From positions 1,557,870-1,621,869 of the forward strand of contig NZ_KB851219.1 in the NCBI RefSeq assembly GCF_000368265.1: a stretch of 64,000 bases of DNA. Reading direction: 5' to 3'. The notes beneath the pieces are model-generated. The model worked only from the letters and a program-made list of their open reading frames with translations, searched no databases and was not told the DNA's origin. This DNA is from Acinetobacter brisouisimilis (GTDB taxonomy: Bacteria; Pseudomonadota; Gammaproteobacteria; Pseudomonadales; Moraxellaceae). Positions 26,993 through 36,514 of this stretch are shown piece by piece. Within the stretch, counting starts at the first letter, position 1. Each line of letters starts with the position of its first letter. The translations under genes and the position numbers were made by a program.

Positions 26993-27547
26993 ATGTCTAT
27001 GCAGCAATCCTACGAAAAAATTCTCACCGCAGTTGGTGAAGATCTTCAACGTCCAGGTCTTAAAGATACGCCTGTTCGTGCGGCGCGCGCTTTTTCGTAT
27101 TTGACTTCAGGTTATAATCAAACGCTTGAAGAAGTTACAAACAATGCTGTTTTCCCATCAGAAAACCGCGAAATGGTACTGGTGAAAAATATCGAATTTT
27201 ATTCGCTCTGTGAACACCACCTTTTACCATTCTATGGTCGTGTGCATATTGCCTATTTGCCTGAAGGACAAGTGTTGGGTCTTTCTAAATTTGCTCGGAT
27301 TACTGAAATGTTTGCACGTCGTTTGCAAATTCAGGAAAACTTGACGCAGCAAATCGCTGAAGCAGTCGCAAGCGTGACTCATGCACGTGGCGTTGCCGTT
27401 GTGATTGATTCCGCACATATGTGTATGATGATGCGTGGTGTTGGTAAACAAAGCTCAACCACACGTACAGTTTCTTTTGTTGGTCAATTTAAAACTGACG
27501 AAGAAGTCCGCCGCGAATTTTTACGCGTTGTTCCTGAAAGCTATTAA
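26993..27547 (+). CDS. folE: GTP cyclohydrolase I
   Basis: FolE converts GTP to dihydroneopterin triphosphate, the first step of folate synthesis. The product is 184 aa. Zinc ligands are Cys and His in [16 protein letters not shown] and Cys in [14 protein letters not shown]. The Zn-dependent FolE type is present rather than FolE2. It has its own terminator, whose right arm extends into the end of the convergent DUF817 gene. Confidence 0.96.
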   Translation: MSMQQSYEKILTAVGEDLQRPGLKDTPVRAARAFSYLTSGYNQTLEEVTNNAVFPSENREMVLVKNIEFYSLCEHHLLPFYGRVHIAYLPEGQVLGLSKFARITEMFARRLQIQENLTQQIAEAVASVTHARGVAVVIDSAHMCMMMRGVGKQSSTTRTVSFVGQFKTDEEVRREFLRVVPESY

Positions 27548-27558
27548 GCTAGATGGCT

Positions 27559-27587
27559 AAAGGCAAGTATTTACTTGCCTTTTTTAT
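27559..27587 (+). terminator. folE terminator overlapping the end of the DUF817 gene
   Basis: Stem AAGGCAAG, loop TATTTA, stem CTTGCCTT, then T run. The right arm and T run (27571 onward) are also the stop and last codons of the convergent DUF817 gene. Confidence 0.88.
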
Positions 27588-28398
27588 CTAAGAGATGAAC
27601 ATCATCAATCTGCCAATTGCCTTGGGCATCACGTTTACCCAAGATCTTCATGACCAGCACCAAGCTCAGCAATAACAATAAATACCACGAACCGATTTTG
27701 CCCCACCAAACAATATGCCAACCATCAATCTGGCTTGGATAAACCCAGATATCATAAAAAGTACTGATATTTTCCGCAATCCAGATCAAAAATGCCAAAA
27801 ACAGCAGCACAGGGAGCATCGGCAAATGCCATGTCCTTTTTAAAACTTGGAAATTGACTTTGGTTTTCCAAAAAATCAGTACACTCCAGACAAATAAAAT
27901 ACTGCGAATATCCTGAATAAAAAACTTACTGATAAAGTTAATATAGGCACACAACGCCAATGTCAGCATGTTGATCAGGCTTGGTAATTTTTCAAATGAA
28001 ATATAAAACAGCCGAATCGAGCGAGCAAAAAAACTACCAATTGCCGAATACATAAACCCAGCAAACAGCGGTACAGTTAAAATTTTCAGGATGGCAGGTT
28101 CAGGATATTGCCATGAACCAATTTTAGGCGCGGTCAGAACCAGTTCCATGATCATTGCCATAACATGAAACAAAGCGATCACTTTGGCTTCTTGCCATGA
28201 TTCCATCCGAAAATACAGCATCAATCCCTGAATCAAGACTGCACAGAAAAATAAATAATCGTAACGGTAAAAACCCAAATACGAGTGATGCCCCATTTTA
28301 AAACTCAAGGCAAAAATGATGAGTAATAAAATACCAAAAAGTGCAGCGGACATTGCACGCTGCACTACAGTATAAATAAAACGAACGGTGAGGTTCAC
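27571..28398 (-). CDS. DUF817 integral membrane protein
   Basis: A 275-aa protein with about eight to nine hydrophobic spans and conserved aromatic and charged motifs (FRMESWQEAKVIALFHVMA, KIGSWQYPEP, GKIGSWYLLLLLS). I recognise it as the DUF817 family, which has no established function. It starts 6 bases after the hemE stop on the same strand, so it is almost certainly translated from a hemE transcript. A role tied to porphyrin or haem is only a guess from that pairing. Confidence 0.8.
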   Translation of the reverse strand: MNLTVRFIYTVVQRAMSAALFGILLLIIFALSFKMGHHSYLGFYRYDYLFFCAVLIQGLMLYFRMESWQEAKVIALFHVMAMIMELVLTAPKIGSWQYPEPAILKILTVPLFAGFMYSAIGSFFARSIRLFYISFEKLPSLINMLTLALCAYINFISKFFIQDIRSILFVWSVLIFWKTKVNFQVLKRTWHLPMLPVLLFLAFLIWIAENISTFYDIWVYPSQIDGWHIVWWGKIGSWYLLLLLSLVLVMKILGKRDAQGNWQIDDVHLLDKKGK

Positions 28399-28404
28399 GC
28401 AAAT

Positions 28405-29478
28405 TTAGCCTAGATACTTGGCACTATATTCATGAACCGTATCCACAAACACTTTGGCATGATCAGGGTTGACCCACTGGGTAATTCCATGTCCAAGATT
28501 AGCAATATAGCCTGTTTTTTCACCATGTGCATAAGCATCATCTAACATGGCATGCACGGCTCTTTCTATCGACTTTGGTGAACCATATAAAATCGCAGGA
28601 TCTAAATTCCCTTGTAGAGCCACCTGCCCATGTACCAGTTCACGAGCCGTTTTCAGTGACGTTGTCCAGTCTAGCCCCAAAGCATCAGCGCCCGTTGCCA
28701 GCATTGGAATCAGCCATTGCCCACCACCTTTGGTAAAGAGAATCACAGGAATGCGCTGCCCATCTTTTTCGCGTTGCAAACCTGCAATAATTTTCTGCAT
28801 ATATTGCAAGGAAAATTCCTGATACTCGCGATGTGCCAGTGAGCCGCCCCAACTGTCAAAAATCTGAATTGCCTGAGCACCTGCATCAATTTGTGCATTT
28901 AAATAATCAATCACCGATTCTGCCAGATGATCAAGTAAAGCATGCAACAGCTCAGGTTGGGCATACATCATCTGTTTGGTAAAACGGAATTCCTTACTCG
29001 ATCCACCCTCAACCATATACGTTGCCAGTGTCCACGGACTCCCCGAAAAACCAATCAATGGTACTTGCCCTGCCAATGCCGAACGAATGGTCGAAACCAC
29101 GTCCATGACATAACCCAAGTCTGTTTTAGCATTGAGTTTAGGAAGCTGTGCAATATCTTGTTCAGTTCTGACTGTTTTATGAAATTTTGGCCCTTCCCCA
29201 GCTTCAAAATACAAACCTAAACCCAAAGCATCAGGTACAGTTAAAATGTCAGAAAATAAAATGGCAGCGTCCAACGCATAACGACGCAAAGGTTGCAATG
29301 TCACTTCACATGCAAAATTGGTATTTTTACATAAAGAAAGGAAATCGCCTGCCTGAGCACGTGTCGCGCGATACTCTGGTAAATACCGCCCAGCCTGACG
29401 CATCATCCAGACAGGTGTGGTATCAACAGGTTCACGTAACAAAGCACGCAGGAAACGATCATTTTTTAAAGTCGTCAT
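28405..29478 (-). CDS. hemE: Uroporphyrinogen decarboxylase
   Basis: HemE removes four acetate carboxyls from uroporphyrinogen III to give coproporphyrinogen III in haem synthesis. The conserved start [20 protein letters not shown] gives 357 aa. The signature [33 protein letters not shown] and the catalytic Asp in [15 protein letters not shown] are present. Start choice is not certain: GGAAAGG sits only 1-2 bases before this ATG, while the ATG at 29496 has AGGTG at good spacing and would add six residues. Family length favours 29478. Confidence 0.95.
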   Translation of the reverse strand: MTTLKNDRFLRALLREPVDTTPVWMMRQAGRYLPEYRATRAQAGDFLSLCKNTNFACEVTLQPLRRYALDAAILFSDILTVPDALGLGLYFEAGEGPKFHKTVRTEQDIAQLPKLNAKTDLGYVMDVVSTIRSALAGQVPLIGFSGSPWTLATYMVEGGSSKEFRFTKQMMYAQPELLHALLDHLAESVIDYLNAQIDAGAQAIQIFDSWGGSLAHREYQEFSLQYMQKIIAGLQREKDGQRIPVILFTKGGGQWLIPMLATGADALGLDWTTSLKTARELVHGQVALQGNLDPAILYGSPKSIERAVHAMLDDAYAHGEKTGYIANLGHGITQWVNPDHAKVFVDTVHEYSAKYLG

Positions 29479-29664
29479 ATCCTTTCCATGAATCATCAAA
29501 AATTCACCTATCATAACAAAAAGCCCGTATTTTGAATAATCAACCCGCTTGTTATTTTTATAGACGCAATATAGATACGAAATAATTAATGCATCGGTTT
29601 ATTATTTCTGTAATACTGACCGCGTTTTTTCATCATACATACATAATTCTTAAGGTTGAATTAG

Positions 29665-30912
29665 ATGTTCGTTCGCTCATTACTCGCTATGAGTCTAAGC
29701 TACCTCATGCTAAATACTGCTTTTGCAGCTCCTAATGCAGAGCAACCGTTAAATCCTAAAAAAGTAGCCTCAACAACTACTATTCAAGACCCGATCAATC
29801 CTCTTGCGCTCGATACCAAAGCGGCGTCTGAAGTGATGGAAGGTCGTAGCCCTGCAGCTTCTGAGGTTGCATCGGCGACAGCGGCATCTGAAGTACAAAT
29901 CACTCAACAAGAACAGAACAATCTTAACCAAGTCACTAAAACGGTTAAAACGATTGATCAAAGTTCAGAGAAAACCACAGCGACATCAACAAAAAATAAC
30001 GCTGCAAAACATGCATGGACACTTGATAATTTAAATAATATTCAATGGTATCCAAACATTGGTAAAGGGCAATTCCCTGTCTATGCACGCGCACAAGTCA
30101 TGTTGAACAATAACCATGCTTCGCCTGGTGCAATTGATGGTAGCAGTGGCAAAAATACGCTCAAAGCCCTAGCTTCTTTCCAGCAAATGCAAGGTCTACC
30201 GACTACAGGCGAGCTTGATCAAGCGACTTGGAATGCCTTAATTGCAACTCAGAATAAACCTGCTTTTATTGAATACACAATTACTGAAGCTGATCTGAAA
30301 GGTCCATATGCGAAAAGCATTCCTTCAGACTACGCATTACAAGCCAAAATGCCAGGTTTGTATTACACTCGCGTCACCGAAATGCTAGGTGAAAAGTTCC
30401 ATATGGATGAAGCGTTTTTAAAACAGCTCAATCCAAAAGCAACTTTCAATAAAGTCGGTGAAAAAGTTATTGTGACCAATATCCGCAATAATTTACCTGA
30501 AAATATTCATTTGATTGTGGCGCATAAAGGTGCAAAACAATTGTATTTGTTCAATGACCGCAACCAAATGATTGGGTCATTTCCTGCAACGATTGGTAGT
30601 AGTGATACTCCATCTCCAACAGGAACATACAAAGTTGTTGGTGCCTCCAAGAACCCATACTACAGTTACTCTCCAAGTAACTTTGTACAAGGCAAAAACT
30701 TAAAACCTTTGACTCTGCCACCTGGCCCGAATGCTCCTGTGGGTAATGTCTGGATTGGTTTGAGTAAGCGTTCATTTGGTATTCATGGTACACCAAATCC
30801 ATCTGCAATTTCTAAAACAGCATCCCATGGTTGTATTCGTTTAACCAACTGGGATGCCAATGATTTAGCAAGTAAAGTAAAAGCTGGCGTAACTGTAAAA
30901 TTTATTGAATAA
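29665..30912 (+). CDS. L,D-transpeptidase (YkuD) with peptidoglycan-binding domain
   Basis: An envelope enzyme that makes 3-3 cross-links or attaches proteins to peptidoglycan. The product is 415 aa. It has a signal peptide (LLAMSLSYLMLNTAFAA), a low-complexity linker with three ASEV repeats (residues 50-80), a PG_binding_1 domain (VYARAQVMLNNNHASPGAID to LDQATWNALI) and a YkuD catalytic domain from about residue 275. The catalytic motif is SFGIHGTPNPSAISK followed by SHGCIRLTNWDA, with the nucleophile Cys. It stands alone and has a terminator. Confidence 0.92.
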   Translation: MFVRSLLAMSLSYLMLNTAFAAPNAEQPLNPKKVASTTTIQDPINPLALDTKAASEVMEGRSPAASEVASATAASEVQITQQEQNNLNQVTKTVKTIDQSSEKTTATSTKNNAAKHAWTLDNLNNIQWYPNIGKGQFPVYARAQVMLNNNHASPGAIDGSSGKNTLKALASFQQMQGLPTTGELDQATWNALIATQNKPAFIEYTITEADLKGPYAKSIPSDYALQAKMPGLYYTRVTEMLGEKFHMDEAFLKQLNPKATFNKVGEKVIVTNIRNNLPENIHLIVAHKGAKQLYLFNDRNQMIGSFPATIGSSDTPSPTGTYKVVGASKNPYYSYSPSNFVQGKNLKPLTLPPGPNAPVGNVWIGLSKRSFGIHGTPNPSAISKTASHGCIRLTNWDANDLASKVKAGVTVKFIE

Positions 30913-30929
30913 TTTTTATAGCCATCCTT

Positions 30930-30961
30930 AAATAAGCTCAGAATTTCTGGGCTTATTTTTT
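30930..30961 (+). terminator. Rho-independent terminator of the L,D-transpeptidase gene
   Basis: Stem AAATAAGC/GCTTATTT with an inner CAGA/TCTG pair and one mismatch, then T run. It lies 18 bases past the stop. Confidence 0.88.
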
Positions 30962-30990
30962 ATCAAAAACAATCAACAAGAAAAATATTT

Positions 30991-31611
30991 ATGGACACGA
31001 AAATTCTTTTTCTGCCTGGTGCATCTGGAAGTACTCAGTTCTGGCAGCCTGTACAAAAAGATCTTGCCAAAGATTATCAAACCAACATCATTGGCTATCC
31101 TGGGTTTGGTCAAACTCCAGCCAATGCAGATATTCATAATTTCCAACGACTCACAGAGTATGTACTCGATCAGATTCAACAACCGTGCTATTTGGTTGCT
31201 CAGTCTATGGGCGGCATATTTGCAATAGCCGCAGCCCTACGTAAACCTGAATTAATTCGTGGTCTGGTTCTTCTTGCAACGTCTGGCGGGATTGATCTTA
31301 CTGCTTTTAAGGTGGCTGACTGGCGAAAAACCTACCGTGAGGAATATTTAAACCTGCCTGACTGGTTTATTACGGCACAAAGCAACCATCAAGATCAATT
31401 ACACCTGATTCACTGTCCAACTCTTTTACTTTGGGGAGGATCTGATCCCATCAGCCCAGTGGCTATCGGACAATATTTACAACAACAACTTAAACAATCC
31501 AATTTAAACATCATTGCCCAAGGACAGCATGATTTTGGCAAAACACATGCTCTTGAAGTCACTCAACTGATTCGAAACTTTTTAACACGACATAAAAAAG
31601 CCAGCATATAG
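30991..31611 (+). CDS. Alpha/beta hydrolase (BioH-like fold)
   Basis: A 206-aa compact alpha/beta hydrolase without a signal peptide. The oxyanion motif is in FLPGASGSTQFWQP, the nucleophile in LVAQSMGGIFAIAAAL (G/A-x-S-x-G, Ser about residue 73), the acid in LLWGGSDPISPVA, and the His in AQGQHDFGKTH. It lacks a full lid domain and is shorter than typical 250-280 aa members. Substrate is unknown. Its last codons double as the terminator of the convergent sohB-like gene. Confidence 0.85.
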   Translation: MDTKILFLPGASGSTQFWQPVQKDLAKDYQTNIIGYPGFGQTPANADIHNFQRLTEYVLDQIQQPCYLVAQSMGGIFAIAAALRKPELIRGLVLLATSGGIDLTAFKVADWRKTYREEYLNLPDWFITAQSNHQDQLHLIHCPTLLLWGGSDPISPVAIGQYLQQQLKQSNLNIIAQGQHDFGKTHALEVTQLIRNFLTRHKKASI

Positions 31612-31617
31612 CTGGCT
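31594..31617 (-). terminator. Terminator of the SohB-like gene inside the hydrolase 3' end
   Basis: Stem AGCCAGC (31599-31605)/GCTGGCT (31611-31617). On the minus strand it is followed by TTTTTTATG. The left arm and the T run are coding sequence of the convergent alpha/beta hydrolase, whose TAG lies at 31609-31611. Confidence 0.87.
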
Positions 31618-31632
31618 AATGGGCATTCAAAA

Positions 31633-32595
31633 TTAAAGTTTTGGATCTCGTAACTGTACCTGTGACTGGTTTGCTTTAGTCAATACATCGGTCAGTTTAT
31701 TCATAATTGCAGGTATAAGCTGGTCTGCAATTTGCGCTGCCTGCAAACCTAACTTTTCACCTAAAGTTGGTTTACGACGCGTGCTAATCAGATACACATC
31801 GTACTGCGGCAAAAGCTTCAAGATGACTTCATCTGAAGTTTGTAATTCATCAATCAGATTCAACTCTAGCGCATCCTGACCATACCAGTGCTCACCTGTT
31901 GCCACTTTTTCCACATTCAGTTTTGGACGATATTTTTCGACAAAGTGCTTAAACAGTGTATGGGTCTGTTGGAGCTCCTGCTCGAACTTGTCTTTCCCTT
32001 CCTGAGTATTTTCACCAAACATCGTCACGGTACGTTTATATTGACCGGCAGTATACAGTTCAAAATCAACGTGATGTTCACGCAGCAAACGGTTAAAGTT
32101 TGGAACCTGAGCCACCACACCAATAGATCCCACAATCGCAAATGGTGCTGCAATAATTTCATTAGCGATACATGCCATCATATAACCGCCGCTAGCCGCG
32201 ACCTTATCGACAACAATCGTGACATGAAAACCTGCTTCGCGTAAACGCACCAGTTGAGCAGCAGCCAGACCATAACCATGCACCATACCGCCTGGGCTTT
32301 CAAGGCGAATCACGACCCGATCTTGTCCTGCTTTTGCAGTTGACAAAATCAAGGTAATTTCTTCACGTAAAGCTGAAACAGCAGACGCCTGTACATCACC
32401 ATTAAAGTCAACAATATAAACTTTCTGATTATTTTTTTTACGCAGTTTTGCTTCTTTGGCTAACTGTTTGTTAAATTGTAATAATTCAAATTTTGATGCT
32501 GTACTTTGAATAATTTTCTTTCTTTGTTCATTGACACGTGCATTGAGATGGGTCACGTGAATTTCAGCAGGAATTTTGGGCACTTGAAATAGCAT
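31633..32595 (-). CDS. SohB-like S49 family peptidase
   Basis: An S49-family serine protease of 320 aa related to SohB and SppA, which degrade signal-peptide remnants or membrane-bound peptides. The conserved segments are VVIRLESPGGMVHGYGLAAA, the catalytic Ser in VDKVAASGGYMMACIANEII (about residue 155), and the catalytic Lys in LYTAGQYKRTVTMFGEN (about residue 206). E. coli SohB opens with a transmembrane helix; here the N-terminus (VPKIPAEIHVTHLNARVNEQ) is polar, so no anchor is seen. An upstream in-frame start supplying one was not found. Confidence 0.85.
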   Translation of the reverse strand: MLFQVPKIPAEIHVTHLNARVNEQRKKIIQSTASKFELLQFNKQLAKEAKLRKKNNQKVYIVDFNGDVQASAVSALREEITLILSTAKAGQDRVVIRLESPGGMVHGYGLAAAQLVRLREAGFHVTIVVDKVAASGGYMMACIANEIIAAPFAIVGSIGVVAQVPNFNRLLREHHVDFELYTAGQYKRTVTMFGENTQEGKDKFEQELQQTHTLFKHFVEKYRPKLNVEKVATGEHWYGQDALELNLIDELQTSDEVILKLLPQYDVYLISTRRKPTLGEKLGLQAAQIADQLIPAIMNKLTDVLTKANQSQVQLRDPKL

Positions 32596-32683
32596 ATCTT
32601 AGCCTAATACATAAAGTCATGACTTCAAGATGAGGGTTTAAGTAGTAAAAATCAATAGCCAAACATGAATCACTACAATTCAA

Positions 32684-32710
32684 TAAAAATCCCCATGTAA
32701 ACATGAGGAT
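32684..32710 (-). terminator. Rho-independent terminator of the pst operon
   Basis: Minus-strand stem ATCCTCATGT, loop TT, stem ACATGGGGAT, then TTTTATTG. It lies 32 bases past the pstB stop. It also implies no phoU gene follows pstB here. Confidence 0.83.
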
Positions 32711-32741
32711 ATAATTGAAAATCTTAAATTTAAATCAAAAA

Positions 32742-33653
32742 TCAACCAAAGCGGCCTGTAATATAAGCTTCTGTTAATTGGTGGTCTGGCTGGGTAAAGA
32801 CTTTCTCTGTTGAATTAACTTCAATCAAGTCGCCCAAGTGAAAATATGCTGTACGATCAGACACGCGCGCTGCTTGCTGCATTGAATGCGTCACAATCGC
32901 AATCGTGTATTGCGTTGACAAGTCAGAAATCAATTCCTCAATTTTTGCAGTTGCAATGGGATCGAGTGCTGAACAAGGTTCATCCATCAAAATTACTTCT
33001 GGGCTGACTGCAATAGTACGCGCAATACATAAACGCTGTTGCTGACCACCTGACAAGCTTGTTCCTGGGTGGTTTAAACGGTCTTTGACTTCTTCCCACA
33101 AACCCGCTTTACGCAAGCTGTTCTCTACAATTTCCTCCATATCATATTTGTCACGTGCCAAGCCATGAAGCTTAGGGCCATAAGACACATTATCAAAAAT
33201 GGACTTGGGAAACGGATTTGGTTTTTGAAATACCATTCCGACCTGTGCACGTAACAATACAACGTCTAGGCTCGGGTCATAAATATCCTGTTGATCCAGT
33301 GTCACCTTCCCTGTAACACGGCAACTGTCAATCGTGTCATTCATACGATTTAAAGTACGTAAAAACGTTGATTTACCACAACCCGATGGCCCAATAAAAG
33401 CAATCACTTCATTTTGATAAATTTTTAAATCAATACCTTTAATGGCTTCGGTTTCACCATAGTAAACATGTACATTTTCAGTGCTGATTTTCACCTCTTG
33501 CACTGCTTTTTTCTTGTGGCTTTCATATTGGTCAAAGTGACCAATATGAACATTCACTGGACGATGATGTTCAGTACCTTCGTATGACGTATGAGATTCT
33601 GGCATCACCTGTATATCCTGTGTTTGTAATGAAGTTGTCTTTGCTGTATTCAC
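32742..33653 (-). CDS. pstB: Phosphate ABC transporter ATP-binding protein
   Basis: PstB powers high-affinity phosphate import with PstA, PstC and PstS. The product is 303 aa, longer than the usual 257 aa because of a polar N-terminal extension of about 50 residues. Motifs are Walker [12 protein letters not shown], the PstB-type Q loop [15 protein letters not shown], signature [15 protein letters not shown], Walker [14 protein letters not shown] and the switch His in [13 protein letters not shown]. It is the last gene of pstSCAB, 15 bases after pstA. Confidence 0.97.
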   Translation of the reverse strand: MNTAKTTSLQTQDIQVMPESHTSYEGTEHHRPVNVHIGHFDQYESHKKKAVQEVKISTENVHVYYGETEAIKGIDLKIYQNEVIAFIGPSGCGKSTFLRTLNRMNDTIDSCRVTGKVTLDQQDIYDPSLDVVLLRAQVGMVFQKPNPFPKSIFDNVSYGPKLHGLARDKYDMEEIVENSLRKAGLWEEVKDRLNHPGTSLSGGQQQRLCIARTIAVSPEVILMDEPCSALDPIATAKIEELISDLSTQYTIAIVTHSMQQAARVSDRTAYFHLGDLIEVNSTEKVFTQPDHQLTEAYITGRFG

Positions 33654-33668
33654 GTTATTTTGCCCCGA

Positions 33669-35054
33669 TTACCAACGAACTTCAAATTTCTTACGTAACC
33701 AGATGGCCAAACCATTTAACCCAATCATCATGACTAACAACACGATAATCGCAGCTTCGGTACGACCTTCAAAGAAGTTACGAAGTTCATTGCCCTGCCA
33801 CAGAAAAATCTGTACAGGTAATGCGGTCGATTGATCCAATGGCGTAGCTGGGACACTCGCTACGAAAGCACTCATACCAATTAAGAGTAATGGTGCAGTT
33901 TCACCCAAAGCCTGAGCCACGCCAATAATCGCACCCGTTAAAATACCAGGCAGTGCGAGTGGCAAGACATGATGCAAAACAGTTTGTATGTTGGATGCCC
34001 CCAAGCCTTGCGCCGCTTGGCGAATCGAAGGAGGTACCGCTTTTAGTGATGCACGTGTGGTAATAATGACTGTTGGCAAGGTCATTAAACTCAGAACCAA
34101 ACCACCGACCATAGGTGCTGATAATGGCAAATGCATCCAGCCCACAAAAATTGCAGCCCCCAGCAAACCAAATACAATTGAAGGAACTGCTGCCAAATTA
34201 TTGATATTCACTTCAATAATATCGGTCAGGATATTTTTCTTGGCAAACTCTTCCAGATAAATTGCACTTGCTACACCAATTGGAATCGCAACAAAGATCA
34301 CGATCAACATCATGAACAATGACCCCATAAAAGCACCTGCCAAACCACTCGATGCAGGTGAACTACGTGAGTCACTATTGGTAAAGATATTGAAGTTAAA
34401 AGTACGCTCAAGCATATTTTTCTTTGCTAACTGATCGACCAGTTTACGTACCTCAGGACTCAGTTGTTGTTGATCATCAGGTAAACTACGATCAATCTTG
34501 CCAGCCAGCCAAACATCCACATTCGCTTCAGCAAGGAACTTTAATTCCTCTTTTTTACCAATCAGGCTGGTATCTTCAAAAACCATATCACGGATACGAA
34601 AGGCTTCAGAGCTGGCATAAATACTACGTAAATTATCTTCTTGCCCAGCAAGACTCGGATCTTTTGCAATCATGCCCTTAACAATCATGCCATCCCAATC
34701 AACCATTCCCATTTTGGTTTGCCAGTCGATATAACGCTCTTGATATCTGGCTGGAGATTCACCTGCTCGCTGGACCGGTTTTGCACCCACATCAATCATC
34801 TTTGGATCAAAATACACGGGAACAGTCATACTGGCTTGCCAGAATGAAGGTAAACCTTTATACAAAATACTACCGAACAATACCGCCACAAAGAATAAAC
34901 CTGTCACAACTGCTGACAGCCCCAAAGACCGAAAGATTTTTTCTTTACGGTGGCGCTTTGCCAAAGACTGGGTAATCATTCTTTTACGTTTTTCACGCAA
35001 CTCTGCAGCAATATTCGGATCAACCGCAGGTTGCCGCATTGAGGTCATATTCAT
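33669..35054 (-). CDS. pstA: Phosphate ABC transporter permease
   Basis: PstA is an inner-membrane permease of the phosphate importer. The product is 461 aa against about 296 in E. coli. The extra length is a large extracytoplasmic insert between the first membrane helix (about residues 45-65) and the core, spanning residues 75-235. The core has the ABC permease EAA loop (LKAVPPSIRQAAQGLGASNI). It overlaps pstC by 4 bases (ATGA), so translation is coupled. Long PstA/PstC forms are known in pseudomonads. Confidence 0.95.
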   Translation of the reverse strand: MNMTSMRQPAVDPNIAAELREKRKRMITQSLAKRHRKEKIFRSLGLSAVVTGLFFVAVLFGSILYKGLPSFWQASMTVPVYFDPKMIDVGAKPVQRAGESPARYQERYIDWQTKMGMVDWDGMIVKGMIAKDPSLAGQEDNLRSIYASSEAFRIRDMVFEDTSLIGKKEELKFLAEANVDVWLAGKIDRSLPDDQQQLSPEVRKLVDQLAKKNMLERTFNFNIFTNSDSRSSPASSGLAGAFMGSLFMMLIVIFVAIPIGVASAIYLEEFAKKNILTDIIEVNINNLAAVPSIVFGLLGAAIFVGWMHLPLSAPMVGGLVLSLMTLPTVIITTRASLKAVPPSIRQAAQGLGASNIQTVLHHVLPLALPGILTGAIIGVAQALGETAPLLLIGMSAFVASVPATPLDQSTALPVQIFLWQGNELRNFFEGRTEAAIIVLLVMMIGLNGLAIWLRKKFEVRW

Positions 35055-36430
35055 TCGTATTGCTCACGATATTTACGCACAATGTACAGTGCAACAATAT
35101 TAAGACAAAGGGTAATGACGAACAGCGTTAAACCTAATGCAAAGGCAACCAGTGCCTGAGGACTCGCAAAGTCTGTATCACCTGTTAACTGGTTCACAAT
35201 AGTTACGGTCACGGTAGAAACAGCTTCTAGTGGATTGGCCTGCAACAATGGGCTGTTGCCTGCTGCAAGTACTACAATCATGGTTTCACCAATTGCCCGT
35301 GATGTCGCCAGCAAAAATGCCCCCACAATACCTGGCAATGCAGCAGGTAAAACCACCTGACGAATAGTTTCAGACTGTGTTGCACCTAGACCTAGAGAAC
35401 CATCACGCAAAGTACGTGGCACTTGGGTAATAATGTCATCAGACAAAGATGAAACAAATGGAATGATCATGACACCCATGACAAAACCAGCGGTTAAGGC
35501 ACTTGTTGCATTAATATCTACACCAATACTGGCACCGACATACTTAAAGAATGGCCCAACCACCATTAAAGCAAAAACCCCATACACAATAGTTGGAATG
35601 CCTGCCAAAATTTCAATACTTGGTTTTGCCCATGCACGCAGCCTTGGAGAGGCATATTCAGCAAGGTAAATTGCAATCATTAATCCAACAGGAATGGATA
35701 CCAGTAAGGCAATTGCACTCACCATGAGCGTCCCCCATAGCAAGGGCAATAAACCATAACTGCCTTCCGCACTGCCTGTTGTGCTAAACCCAGGGTTCCA
35801 TTCAGTGCCGAAGAAAAATGTACTTGGGCTAACAAAATGAAAAAAACGCAATGCCTCACTCAGCATTGACATGACAATACCAATCGTCGTCAGAATCGCA
35901 ACACCTGAACATAACACCAAACTAATACGAATGACTTTTTCTACATGGTTACGGGCACGATATTTTTGACTAATACGTTTTTGAGCAAAAATAAGACCAA
36001 CCATTGCGACACAGATGACGACCGCAAACTTGGCATACTCACCAATTTTCACAAACTGTGCATATTGTTGTGCGGCTTTTAGCTCATATGGCATAACCTG
36101 ATCGGTAACACCAAATCCTGTAGCAATTGCTTGAACACGATCAAGTAAAACTGTTTTACTCGCATCATCTAAATTTAGAAGCACTGATGCAGGCACCTGA
36201 TTAAATACCGCCTGATGCAAGAAAGTGGATTGTAACAGATTCCAAATCGCCAAAATAAGGAATGCAGGCATACCACACCACATTGCAACAAGTGCACCAT
36301 AATATCCTGGACGGGAGTGCAAACTAACGGAGCTATTGCCTTTCCCTGCCAACTGACGGCTCTTTTTTAAGCCTAACTGGTATGCAACTGCAATCAATGC
36401 CAGCAGTACACCCAAAAGAAGCAGATTCAT
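35051..36430 (-). CDS. pstC: Phosphate ABC transporter permease
   Basis: PstC is the second permease of the phosphate importer. The product is 459 aa from the ATG at 36430 (MNLLLLGVLLALIAVAYQLG), which has GGAG at good spacing. An in-frame frame extension to 36475 has no conserved residues. It is longer than E. coli PstC (319 aa), with extra N-terminal helices and loop. The core carries the EAA loop (RTLRDGSLGLGATQSETIRQ) and IGETMIVVLAAGNSP. It follows pstS and overlaps pstA by 4 bases. Confidence 0.95.
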   Translation of the reverse strand: MNLLLLGVLLALIAVAYQLGLKKSRQLAGKGNSSVSLHSRPGYYGALVAMWCGMPAFLILAIWNLLQSTFLHQAVFNQVPASVLLNLDDASKTVLLDRVQAIATGFGVTDQVMPYELKAAQQYAQFVKIGEYAKFAVVICVAMVGLIFAQKRISQKYRARNHVEKVIRISLVLCSGVAILTTIGIVMSMLSEALRFFHFVSPSTFFFGTEWNPGFSTTGSAEGSYGLLPLLWGTLMVSAIALLVSIPVGLMIAIYLAEYASPRLRAWAKPSIEILAGIPTIVYGVFALMVVGPFFKYVGASIGVDINATSALTAGFVMGVMIIPFVSSLSDDIITQVPRTLRDGSLGLGATQSETIRQVVLPAALPGIVGAFLLATSRAIGETMIVVLAAGNSPLLQANPLEAVSTVTVTIVNQLTGDTDFASPQALVAFALGLTLFVITLCLNIVALYIVRKYREQYE

Positions 36431-36514
36431 CTTATCTCCGCTCGTTTTATCTTGATACAAAGCCCAATTGATCAACCTAAAACCCTAGATTAACCTGATT
36501 TTGAGCAAATCCAA

